DNA of 64,000 nucleotides from Emergomyces orientalis (taxonomy: Eukaryota; Ascomycota; Eurotiomycetes; Onygenales; Ajellomycetaceae). Positions within the stretch are counted from its first letter, which is position 1; each line of letters begins with the position of its first letter. The notes beneath the pieces are model-generated. The model was not told the origin of the DNA and did no database searches. It saw only the letters and a list, made by a program, of their open reading frames with translations. The stretch is from contig MOWL01000091.1 in assembly GCA_002110485.1 (NCBI GenBank), positions 1 to 64,000 on the forward strand, written 5' to 3'. Of the stretch, positions 19,672 through 28,981 are shown piece after piece. Made by a program: the position numbers and the translations under genes.

Positions 19672-21195
19672 ATATTTGAGTTTGATGATGGCTCTGATTG
19701 AACGCTATCCAAGTGCTTGACACATGCTAATCGTACGACATCATGTTAAAAAATGATGTAGTGGTGTACAGGTGAGTAAATAATATTTTGGCTACCTTAA
19801 AGAAAGGTTAAATACCTTATATATGAAAGAAACTAAGGTTTCGCTTTAAGATGTTAATAAATATTTTCGGTGAATATATAGTAGTAGAAAAGGTAATATC
19901 TTAACTAGCTATAAACCGTAGTCGTGACTGAGAGGTCGATCGATCACATTGGGTCTGAAAAAACCCCAATGCGTATTAGTACAGCAGTGAGGAATATTGG
20001 TCAATGGCCTAACGGCTGAACCAGCAACTTGGAGGAATAAATGTAATGATATTATTAATATCATTATTTTTCTAAATAGAATAATGATTATGACAATTTT
20101 CTATTTATAAGTCTTGACCAAATTACGTGCCAGCAGTCGCGGTAATACGTAGAAGACAAGTGTTAGTCATCTTGATTAGGTTTAAAGGGTACCTAGACGG
20201 TAAAATAAATCTGATAAGGATATTTATTTACTAGAGTTTTATAGGAGAAAGGGGGAACTTTTGGAGGAAAGATATAATTTTTTAATACCAATAGGACTGA
20301 TAACGGCGAAGGCGGCTTTCTATGTAAAAACTGACGTTGAGGGACGAAGGCTTGGGGAGCGAAAAGGATTAGATACCCTAATAGTCCAAGCAGAAAATTA
20401 TGAATGCCATAAGTTAGATTCAACATTTAACTTCAAAAATGTAAAATCATTTTATATATTTAAAATATAATTACATAGATTAGACTTAAATATAAAAGAG
20501 TTAGATGTTATTTATATATTTAACATATAAATGAAAGTGTAAGCATTCCACCTTAAGAGTAATATGGCAACATTGAAACTGAAATCATTAGACCGTTTCT
20601 GAAACCAGTAGTGAAGTATGTTATTTAATTCGATAATCCGCGAAAAATCTTACCACAATTTGTATAATATTAAATTATTACAAGCGTTGCACGGCTGTCT
20701 GCAGTTAATGTCGTGAGACATGGTTAATTCCTTTAATTAACGCAAACCCTAACTTTATTTATTTATCTATATAAAGTAACTCGCTAAAAAAATGGTTAGA
20801 GAATAGGGACCAAGACAAGTCATCATGACCATAATATTGTGGGCTATAGACGTGCCACACACGCCTTAACAAAAGGATGCTATATTGTAAAATGGAGCTA
20901 ATCCTTAAAATAGGATATAATATGAATTGTTGTCTGTAACTCGACAACATGAATAAGGAATTACTAGTAATCGTGAATCACCACGTCACGGTGAATTTAT
21001 AATCAGTTAGGTACTAACCACTCGTCAGGCGCTGAAAGAAGTATGTGCAATAAGTTTGATTTATGTTTATTTTAATAAATAATATTTATTATTTATATAT
21101 TTACATTAAATTTTCGTATGTATGACTTTAATTGGTGTTAAGTCGCAATAAGGTTCGTGTAATGGAAATTGCACGGGATGTATTAATTTTAACAA
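19672..21195 (+). rRNA. rns: Small-subunit ribosomal RNA
   Basis: Ends are estimated from homology to bacterial 16S rRNA. The 5' region reads TTTGATGATGGCTCTGATTG (19681). The 530 loop GTGCCAGCAGTCGCGGTAA is near 20128, GATTAGATACCC near 20369, GTCGTGAGACATGG near 20711, and the decoding-region 3' helix TTAAGTCGCAATAAGG near 21138. Variable regions are AU-rich expansions (around 20050 and 20450-20530). No intron is seen. Small reading frames on either strand within it are chance. Confidence 0.93.
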
Positions 21196-21416
21196 AAAAT
21201 AAACAAATATAAAATAAATTTTTTTAGTTAATGAAATGTAATTTTTAAGTAAATTAATTATTTTTTAATCTATGTCAAGTTAACTATAATTTGAAAAATT
21301 AATTATAATTTCTTTTAAGTTGCATTTTTATTTTCTTTTTAATAATTTTTTTCAAATAATTTAAATTTAATTCTGATTCTTGCCAAGTTATTTTTAAATT
21401 TAAATTATTTTTTTTA
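21196..21416. other. rns-trnY spacer
   Basis: About 220 AT-rich bases with no gene seen. Confidence 0.5.
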
Positions 21417-21502
21417 AGGAAGGGTCCGTGTGTTGGTTTACGGGTTGAGCTGTAAACTCAATAGCTTTTTAGCTATCGAAGGTTCAATTCCTTTTCTTCC
21501 TA
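21417..21502 (+). tRNA. trnY: tRNA-Tyr (GTA)
   Basis: Acceptor AGGAAGG pairs with TCTTCCT. Stem TTGAG/CTCAA holds loop CTGTAAA, giving GTA. A long variable arm (ATAGC..GCTAT) makes it 86 nt, as usual for fungal mitochondrial tRNA-Tyr. Confidence 0.93.
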
Positions 21503-21603
21503 AATGTATAAATTGTGGCTAATTTATACAGATATTTATTTGGATTTGCATTCTTGTAAAAATTTAATTTTTTGTTTAAAATAAGAATTTAATATATTTT
21601 TTT

Positions 21604-22212
21604 ATGTTTTTTTTTTCTGATTATATAAATAATGGATATAGAGATGAATTTTTAGATATTCTTTATATAATTTGTATAATATTTAGTCTTTATACTATTA
21701 TTAGCAAAAATCCTGTAGTTTCTATATTTTTTTTGATAGGTTTATTCCTTAGTATTTCATGTTATTTATTTTTTATTGGTTTAGAATTTATTGGTTTATC
21801 TTATTTATTAGTTTATGTTGGTGCTGTATCTATCTTATTTCTTTTTATTTTAATGTTAATAAATATTCGTATTTCTGAGCTTTTAAGTGATACTTATAAT
21901 TATTTACCTTTAGCTATGTTAAGTGTAATATTATTTATATATATATTAGGTCAAAATATTCCTTATAATATTAGTGAATTAGGGTATAATAAATTTGAAA
22001 ATCTAAAACAAGAATATTTTTTTAATTACAAAGAAGATATATTGTATGTTATTAGTAAAAATTGAGATACTTCTTTAGTTAATAATACTCAAATAAGTAG
22101 TATTGGTAATATATTATACACTAATTATTCTATTTGACTAATAATTCTTTCTATTATATTATTATTAGCTATGGTAGGTACAATAGTTATTACTATAAAT
22201 AAAAATAAGTAA
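21604..22212 (+). CDS. nad6: NADH dehydrogenase subunit 6
   Basis: A 202-residue membrane subunit of complex I (NuoJ family) with five hydrophobic helices. The conserved helix-3 region reads FIGLSYLLVYVGAVSILFLFILMLINIR, with its pi-bulge YVGAV. A hydrophilic loop precedes the last helix. Two TGA codons read as Trp. Confidence 0.96.
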
Positions 22213-22320
22213 ATTATATAAGCACACAATTCATTAATAATTAATAAAATTAAGGATAAATTTAAATCATTAATAAACACAATTTATAATACTACACACT
22301 TTATTATTTATGTTAAATGT

Positions 22321-23136
22321 ATGAAATATTTAAAAAATAATAATTTTCAACATCATCCTTATCATATGGTTTCTCCATCACCTTGACCTATTTTTACAGC
22401 TATTTCTCTTTTTGTTCTTACAACAGTAGGTGTATTAAATTTACATGGTTTTAGTGGAATAAGTTATTTATTTTTTATAGCATTAATTAATTTAATGGCA
22501 AGTATGTTTTTTTGATTTAGAGATGTTATCTCAGAAGGTACATATTTAGGTGATCATACTTATGCTGTACAAAGAGGTATAAATCTAGGGGTAGGTTTAT
22601 TTATAGTATCTGAAGCTTTATTTTTTTTAGGTATATTTTGAGCATTTTTTCATAGTTCTTTATCACCTAATATTGAAATTGGTGCTTTATGACCTCCTTT
22701 AGGTATACAAAGTATTAATCCTTTTGAATTACCTTTATTAAATACAATTTTATTATTATCATCAGGAGTAACTGTTACATACGCTCATCATTCTGTAATA
22801 CAAGGTAATAGAAAAGGTGCTTTATACGGTTCTATATTCACAGTTATATTTGCTGTATTATTTACGATTTTTCAAGGTATAGAATATGATGTATCATCTT
22901 TTACTATTTCAGATGGTATTTTTGGTTCTTGCTTTTTTTTTGGTACTGGTTTTCATGGATTACATGTTATTATTGGAACTATTTTTATAATAATTGGTTT
23001 ATGACGTTTACTTGCTTATCATTTTACTGATCATCACCATGTAGGTTTAGAATCAGGTATATTTTATTGACATTTTGTTGATTTAGTTTGATTATTTCTA
23101 TATGGAAGCATGTATTATTGAGGTGGTGGTTTTTAA
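22321..23136 (+). CDS. cox3: Cytochrome c oxidase subunit 3
   Basis: A 271-residue complex IV subunit with seven helices, broken into short pieces under the standard code by its many TGA (Trp) codons. Diagnostic stretches are HPYHMVSPSPWP at the N-terminus, FFWRD-like FFWFRDVISEG, SEALFFLGIFWAFFHSS, GTGFHGLHVIIG and the C-terminal FYWHFVDLVWLFLYGSMYYWGG. The ATG at 22321 matches the usual start; another ATG at 22310 is in a different frame. Confidence 0.97.
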
Positions 23137-23189
23137 ATTTTTAATAAAAAAAAATATATTTTATTTTTTTTACTAAATTAATTTTGTTA

Positions 23190-23385
23190 AAGTATGGTGT
23201 ATTAGACTTATGTCTAAGAGGTTGGTAATAGGTAGACGAAAGTCTTAAAGTTACTTTAAACAAAAAATTTTTTTTTTAATTTAAATATGTTATTAAATAA
23301 CAATTTTTCTCAATTATTATCTAATTCCCTCGGATCGAGGCGAGATATTTCTTTATATTATTCCAGGATTGGAATAAATATGTTA
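23190..23385 (+). repeat. Copied nad2 leader and N-terminal coding region
   Basis: Matches about 11130-11315, from the hairpin leader through the A/T palindrome (here A6T10 at 23262-23277) into the first ~35 nad2 codons, including the GC-rich palindrome (23328-23340). The first dozen codons have diverged; the stretch from SNSLGSRRD to INMLIF is nearly perfect. Confidence 0.9.
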
Positions 23386-23958
23386 ATCTTTAGTTCTAAG
23401 TTACATTTACGTCCTTTTTCTCAAACATCTTATAGAAAAATGGATAGAAATAATTCTATTTCACGTTTAACTAGTAATAATCCTAGATTTAGTGCTAGTA
23501 CTTATTATCAAAGCGATGAAAAACGTATTTTATTTAATAATTATGATAGTGTAATGAATCAACATTTACAAAATTTTGATCAAAGTATACTTAGTGTATT
23601 TTATGTACAACACAATGGTAGATTAGAAGAAGTAAATAAAGAAAGTTTTGTTCTTAATGACCTTCTACGGGAACAAATGAATTCATTAGAAGATTATACT
23701 TATGAAATAGATAGTCAGTGCCTTACTTTACTTTTACGTGAAAGTAAAGTATTACGTTATAAAAAAAACCTAATATTAGAATTACCATGACAAACTCGTT
23801 TATCTGAGGAAGATTTTGAAGCAGCCAAACAATATTTGGAAGAACAAGATCGTATTATTAGAAATAACATAGATGTATTGGATAGACTTTTATATGGTGT
23901 TTATTCTCCCATGGAAGAATCAGTTGAAGCTAATCATCCTGAAGATGATGAAGACTAA
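23287..23958 (+). CDS. orf223, orphan ORF with a nad2 N-terminus; probably truncated by a stop
   Basis: A 223-residue frame. Residues 1-36 are a nad2 N-terminus (MLLNNNFSQLLSNSLGSRRD...). Then comes HLRPFSQTSYRKMDR, which resembles the presequence of imported fungal mitochondrial proteins. Residues from KRILFNNYDS onward are homologous to orf303, including LEDY.YEIDSQCLTL and KQYLEE.DR. One TGA is read as Trp (23788). TAA at 23956-23958 ends the frame where orf303 continues; homology resumes in the same frame to 24198. It is soluble and acidic at the C-terminus, with no known domain. Either a recent pseudogene, a truncated protein or a sequencing error. Confidence 0.7.
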
Positions 23959-24198
23959 AATGATTTAGACAATAATGGGGGTGGAGATAACGAAGGTACA
24001 AATATAGGAGGATCATCAGAAGGTCCAGATGTAACCTCAAATAGCGAATCTATTAATAATTATTTAAATATTGTTACGTATGAAAATACTAACAATAGTT
24101 TATCTTATAATTCTATAGATATTTTATCAGATACATATAATGATATCCTATTAAGTACAGGTTTAGATAATACAATTAATATATTAATAAGTTTTTAA
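23959..24198 (+). pseudogene. In-frame continuation of orf223 beyond its stop
   Basis: The same frame stays open for 79 codons to TAA at 24196-24198. It matches the C-terminus of orf303: Asn/Gly/Asp-rich repeats (GDNEGTNIGGSSEG), then LNIV..ENTNNSL and a final DNTINILISF. Retention of the frame indicates that the stop is recent. Confidence 0.75.
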
Positions 24199-24212
24199 AA
24201 TTATTTAAAAAG

Positions 24213-24393
24213 GGAATAATCAAATATACTTAGATTATCTTATTTATAATAATGGGTAGTTTATTATTAATATCAAGTAATGATTTAGTTTCAGTATATT
24301 TATCTATAGAATAGCAAAGTTATGTTTTATTTATTTTGTACAATTTATAGAAATTCAGAATCGTCCTTATCTTCAGGTTTAAATTATTTTTTA
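24213..24393 (+). pseudogene. nad2 internal fragment
   Basis: Matches nad2 11566-11750 closely on the nucleotide level (region encoding IIEYTLIILFIIMGSLLLISSNDL...). It carries stops, for example TAG in place of the TTA codon of IELQ. Together with 23190-23385 it shows that the orf223 module lies within a duplicated nad2 whose middle (about codons 36-116) is missing. Confidence 0.88.
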
Positions 24394-24564
24394 CTTCATT
24401 TTAATGAATATTTGTGTATAATACTTTATAATAAATTATTATTATTCACAATAGTACTAGGCATTATATTTGTCTAGGAGGGTGGTACCAGTTAGGGAAG
24501 AGGGTCTAGGTCTAACCTAGAAGGTACTTTTAACGACTGAATTAATCTTAAAGAGTCGTTAAAA
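24394..24564. other. Spacer before trnI with strong hairpins
   Basis: A perfect 12-bp hairpin, arms 24527-24538 and 24554-24565 with a 15-base loop, abuts the first base of trnI. A second small hairpin (TCTAGG/CCTAGA, about 24505-24521) precedes it. The block around 24477-24525 is richer in G and C than its surroundings and looks faintly tRNA-like, but no tRNA can be folded with confidence. Confidence 0.55.
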
Positions 24565-24637
24565 GATTCCTTAACTTAATTAGGTAAAGTATACTTTTGA
24601 TAAGAGTAGGTTTAGCGTTCAAGTCGCTAAGGAATCA
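24565..24637 (+). tRNA. trnI: tRNA-Ile (GAT)
   Basis: Acceptor GATTCCT pairs perfectly with AGGAATC. Stem TACTT/GAGTA with loop TTGATAA gives GAT, reading AUU/AUC. Confidence 0.92.
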
Positions 24638-24667
24638 TAATATTATAAATACAAATATTTATATGAA

Positions 24668-24739
24668 GAGACTTTAGTTTAATGGTAAAACATGTGACTT
24701 TTAATCATTACTATGTGGGTTCGAATCCCATAAGTCTTA
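24668..24739 (+). tRNA. trnK: tRNA-Lys (TTT)
   Basis: Acceptor GAGACTT pairs with AAGTCTT. The anticodon loop CTTTTAA gives TTT. The T-stem GTGGG/CCCAT is clear. Confidence 0.93.
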
Positions 24740-24858
24740 CAAAGATTAAACTAAAAATTAAATATAATTTAAATATTAATATTAAGAATACTTTATATAA
24801 TATACCCCTTTTTTAACCTGATTTAGATATTTGGATATTTTAAATATAATATATTAAA

Positions 24859-24929
24859 ACGGCTATAAGTTAATGGTAAACTCGTTGTCTTCCAAACAAT
24901 AAATATCGATTCGAATTCGGTTAGCCGTA
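24859..24929 (+). tRNA. trnG: tRNA-Gly (TCC)
   Basis: Acceptor ACGGCTA pairs perfectly with TAGCCGT. Loop CTTCCAA on stem TTGT/ACAA gives TCC. Confidence 0.94.
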
Positions 24930-24931
24930 TG

Positions 24932-25004
24932 GAGTTAGTAACTTAATAGGTAAAGGGTTATCTTGTCGAGATAATAGATGCGGGTTCAAATCCGGCCTAA
25001 CTCG
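24932..25004 (+). tRNA. trnD: tRNA-Asp (GTC)
   Basis: Acceptor GAGTTAG pairs perfectly with CTAACTC. Stem TTATC/GATAA with loop TTGTCGA gives GTC. It starts two bases after trnG. Confidence 0.94.
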
Positions 25005-25005
25005 A

Positions 25006-25086
25006 GGGAAAGTCGCTAAAGGCAAAGCAAGATATTTGCTAAATATTGTGTTTATACACTTAGATGTTCGAATCATCTCTTTTCCG
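25006..25086 (+). tRNA. trnS: tRNA-Ser (GCT)
   Basis: Acceptor GGGAAAG pairs with CTTTTCC (one G-U). Loop TTGCTAA gives GCT for AGU/AGC. The long variable arm (GTGT..ACAC) is typical of tRNA-Ser. Confidence 0.92.
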
Positions 25087-25119
25087 GATGCATAATTATA
25101 TACTGATTATGTATTATTA

Positions 25120-25302
25120 GTTATTATATAGGTAAGTACAAATAAAAGTAATATTTGTAAAGGTGTTCAACTCATCTTAATAATATTTTAGATTAAACTT
25201 AATGTTTGTGAAAAAAAATAAAAAATATTTATAAGTTTATATATATTTTATATTATAGATTATAATAATTTGAGGTATCCTCATTGTATGTGAAAAAAAA
25301 AA
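25120..25302 (+). repeat. Copied atp9 leader in front of orf303
   Basis: Nearly identical to 7036-7219, including the degenerate tRNA-like element (25120-25184). The match continues into the first nine codons of orf303 (MIQAAKIIG). Confidence 0.9.
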
Positions 25303-26214
25303 ATGATACAAGCTGCAAAAATTATAGGAATAAGATATAGTAATATATCTAGTTTAACAGGTGCTACTAAATCGCGTGATACAATATTTAGATTAAAAAA
25401 AAATCTACAACAAATTCGAACTTTTTCGCAGACATTAGCTAAAGAAAAAAATAGAATAGAAGTAATAGATTTCTCACTTTTAGATATAGAGAGACCTATA
25501 ATAAATGTGAGTGATTTATACCTAACTGCTAATAAACGTATATTATTTAATAATTATGATAGTGCAATGAATCAAAATTTAATTAATTTTGATCCCATTA
25601 TACTTAAAGAGTTTTATATTAAACATAATGATAGATTAGAAGAAATAAATTACGAAAATAATAATCTTATGAATCTTATTCAAGAGCAATCAATTTCATT
25701 AGAGGATTATAGTTATGAAATAGATAGTCAGTGCCTTACATTATTTTTACGTGAAAGTGAATTCTTGTACTACAAAAAAAAATTAATAATAGAAAATCCA
25801 TTACAAACAGGTTTATCTGACATAAATTTTAATGCTTTAAAACAATACTTAGAAGAAAAAGATCGTCAGATTAAAAATATCATAGATATGTCTGAAAGAA
25901 TTTTATATGGGGAGGAAGTTCCTCATGAAGATTATCCTGAATACTCTGATAGTTCAGACAATGAAGAAGGAGATAACGGAGGTACAAATACAGGAGAAAG
26001 TAATGAAGGTACAAATATTGAAGGATCATCAGGAGAACCTATTATAATCTCAAATAATGAGTCCTTTAATAATAATTTAAATATTGTTCCATCTGAAAAT
26101 ACTAATAATAGTTTAGGACTTAATATGGATATGAATAATATAATGGATCCTTTAAATGAGATAATGTTAAATCCAAACGTGGATAATACAGTTAATTTAT
26201 TATTAAATTTTTAA
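25303..26214 (+). CDS. orf303, orphan ORF with an atp9 N-terminus
   Basis: A 303-residue frame opening with the atp9 start MIQAAKIIG and then diverging at once. Residues ~37-50 (LQQIRTFSQTLAKEKN) resemble a cleavable mitochondrial presequence. Residues ~78-205 form the domain shared with orf223 (KRILFNNYDSAMNQ, LEDYSYEIDSQCLTLFLRES, KQYLEEKDR), probably helical. From ~215 the chain is acidic and low in complexity (Glu/Asp, then Gly/Asn/Thr/Ser repeats), ending in DNTVNLLLNF. No membrane helix and no known enzyme motif. It lies within a tRNA cluster and probably rides on atp9-type expression signals. It is the intact member of the pair; function unknown. Confidence 0.75.
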   Translation: MIQAAKIIGIRYSNISSLTGATKSRDTIFRLKKNLQQIRTFSQTLAKEKNRIEVIDFSLLDIERPIINVSDLYLTANKRILFNNYDSAMNQNLINFDPIILKEFYIKHNDRLEEINYENNNLMNLIQEQSISLEDYSYEIDSQCLTLFLRESEFLYYKKKLIIENPLQTGLSDINFNALKQYLEEKDRQIKNIIDMSERILYGEEVPHEDYPEYSDSSDNEEGDNGGTNTGESNEGTNIEGSSGEPIIISNNESFNNNLNIVPSENTNNSLGLNMDMNNIMDPLNEIMLNPNVDNTVNLLLNF

Positions 26215-26273
26215 GTTTCTTTAATTAAATTGTTATACAAAATAAAATACTTATATATAAATTAAATACTTAG

Positions 26274-26345
26274 AAGAGTATAATTTAAGTGGTAAAATTT
26301 GAAGCTTCAAACTTCACCTCCTCAGTTCAAATCTGAGTGCTCTTG
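26274..26345 (+). tRNA. trnW: tRNA-Trp (TCA)
   Basis: Acceptor AAGAGTA pairs with TGCTCTT (one G-U). Stem TGAAG/CTTCA holds loop CTTCAAA, giving TCA. This tRNA decodes both UGA and UGG and confirms the mitochondrial code used throughout. Confidence 0.94.
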
Positions 26346-26367
26346 ATAGTAATTAATTTATAATAAA

Positions 26368-26453
26368 AGAGAATTGACTGAGTGGTTTAAAGTGGTAAGC
26401 TTGAAACTTATTTGATCCATGAGATCACATCCGTTCGAATCGGATATTCTCTG
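26368..26453 (+). tRNA. trnS: tRNA-Ser (TGA)
   Basis: Acceptor AGAGAAT pairs perfectly with ATTCTCT. Loop CTTGAAA on GTAAG/CTTAT gives TGA for UCN codons. The long variable arm (TGATC..GATCA) is present. Confidence 0.94.
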
Positions 26454-26463
26454 AATAAATTCG

Positions 26464-26535
26464 CAGGTTAGAGCCAGGTGGTTAGGCGTCTCAATTGGGA
26501 TGAGAAATTGTTATGTTCGAATCATAATAACCTGA
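26464..26535 (+). tRNA. trnP: tRNA-Pro (TGG)
   Basis: Acceptor CAGGTTA pairs perfectly with TAACCTG. Stem TCTCA/TGAGA with loop ATTGGGA gives TGG. It is the last tRNA before rnl. Confidence 0.94.
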
Positions 26536-27478
26536 AAAAATATAAATAATTAAATATGTAAGATATTATTTTTGATAAAACTAATATCAAAATAAGTATA
26601 TAAAGAGACTATTACGGATATCTGGCTATATATTAAAGATAGATATGTTAAATTAATATCTAATATAAATCTAATAATAAACAAAGTGAATTGAAATATC
26701 TTAATAACTTTAGGAAAAAAAATCAAACGAGATTTTATTATTAGTGTAAACTAATATAAAAAAGCTTACAAGTAAAATGGAAAATATCTGTTTGAATAAA
26801 GGGGAACCTTCCTCTAAAGCTAAATATAATATATAAGCGATAGCGAATAGTACCGTGAGGTATAGATAGAAATAGTAGTTTTATAAGCAGCTCAAAAAAA
26901 AATTTAAATAAATAATACGAGCGGACCTTTTGCATAATGGGTCAGCAAGTTAAACTTAGATGCAAGCAAATAAAAAATATTTGCCTAGATAAACCAATTA
27001 TGAAAAAATGATAAGTATCTAAATTTAGACCCGAAGGCTAGTGATCTTACCATGATCAGGCTTTAGGCCGAACGGGTTATCGTTGTAAAGATATCCGATG
27101 AATTGTGGTAAGTTGGTGAAAGACAAAACTGACTAGTATAGCTGGTTTTCCGCGAAACCTATGTGAGTAGGTAATTTAATTAACATCTTAGCAGGTACAG
27201 AACTAGGATCTCGGACAATATGTAAATTTTGTACACATCGGGGGATCGTGATGATTTTATCGGAGAGTATTTGCACTCGAAAGGGCAAAGATGAATATTG
27301 AATAATCGGACATAGTACGATAAGGTTGTATGTCTAAAGGGAAACAGCCCTGAACAAGAGTTATAAGGTTCCAAAATTATTATTGAGTGAAATTAAGGAT
27401 GTACTTATCAAATACAACCAGGAAATAGGCTTAGAAGCGGCCATTTTTTGAAGATCTCGTAACAGAGCACTGGTTAAT

Positions 27479-27496
27479 AAAAAAAATTTTTTTTTT
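27479..27496. repeat. A8T10 palindrome inside rnl
   Basis: A dispersed-type block in a variable region of the large rRNA, where it would form an expansion hairpin. Confidence 0.75.
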
Positions 27497-28981
27497 AGAT
27501 AGATATTTATACCGAAAATTTAACGGATCTAAATAATATACCGAAACCTTGTTCGTATATATTAATATATAATATAATTTATTAAATAAAAAATATATAT
27601 ATATATATATGAGGTAGCGGAACATTGGATAAATATTAGATTTATTCTTTTTTAAGATAAAAAATTATATAAGAATCCAAGAGAGAATGCTGGCATGAGT
27701 AACGAAAAAGGATTTAACATCCTCGCCTTAAGCTTATGGTATTTTATTTAAATTTCGGTGTCTAAGTAGGAGGTAAAATAAGTAAAACAAGAAATTGTTG
27801 AAAAAAAACTTCTCCAAATGGATTTAATTACGATGATATAAATAGATTAGAGAAAAAACCTTTATAAAGTGTTAAAGGTTCTGGAAACTAAATCTAATCA
27901 AATAAGTTATCTGAATCCTCCTAGATGAGGACCATATTCAGATAATAAACCGTACCTAAATACTAACACAAGTAAGCAAGTAGAGTATACAAAGGCGTTT
28001 GAGTGAACAATCATTAAGGAACTCGGCAAATTGACTCCGTAACTTCGGGATAAGGAGGGCCGTTATTACAGAAATTTTTTTTTCTGTTAAATAAGAGGAA
28101 ACATAAAATAATGTTGTACGACTGTTTAATTAAAACAAATCACTCTGCAAAGATTAAAAATCAAAGTATTGAGTGTGATGTCTGCCCAATGTCGGTTGTA
28201 TAACTAAGATACTTAATTTAAAAGGTTAGGTTTTGAAGGACACCCCGATCAATGGCGGCCTTATCTATAAGGGTCCTAAGGTAGCGGAATACCCTGGCCG
28301 TTAAATGCGGTCTTGCATGAATGACTTAACGATACAACAGCTGTCTCGATGATTGGCTCAGTGAAATTGGAATAGCAGTGCAGATACTGCTTAACTCTAG
28401 GTAGACGAGAAGACCCTATGCAGCTTTACTGTTACCTTTTATGAATATAGTAAGTCAATTGTGAGTGTATAAGGTAATTGTTAGGTAAAATTGAAACACC
28501 TTTATTTAAACTATTATATTCTTTATGACTGGAAGACAGTTTATGCGGGGCACAGATCCCATAAAAAGTACCTGGGTATATCCAAAGTTAATAATGTAAG
28601 TTTGTAAATTTTAATTTACAATAATAATATATTTATATTTATAAATTATTATTATTTAGTTTGTTATTAATTATATTTTATATTTATTCAGTTATTATAG
28701 TATTAAATTCGAATTTTATAAATTTAAGTAAGATTTTAACTATGTGGTAAATAGATGTATATCAAATATTAATAAATTTAATTTTATTGGTATTTTATTT
28801 ATATTAATATTGTATATATAAATCCTTATTAATATGATAATTATTTATACTTTAAAAGTTTAATGGCTAAATCTTGCTTTACTGTTTGACTTACAAGTCT
28901 ATCAGTCGCGTAAGCGGGGCATATGATCACAAGATGCAGAAAGGAAAGGTCTTGGATTAAAGAAAAAGTTACGCTAGGGAT

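Noticed and set aside
20193..20950. Small reading frames on both strands inside the small rRNA gene
   Set aside because: They lie in conserved rRNA helices; the apparent proteins are translations of rRNA.
22310..22324. ATG at 22310 as the start of cox3
   Set aside because: It is in a different frame and would meet TGA and further stops without reading cox3; 22321 is in frame.
23287..26214. orf223/orf303 as intron-type homing endonucleases or plasmid polymerases
   Set aside because: No LAGLIDADG, GIY-YIG, HNH, reverse-transcriptase or polymerase motif can be seen, and no group I or II core surrounds them.
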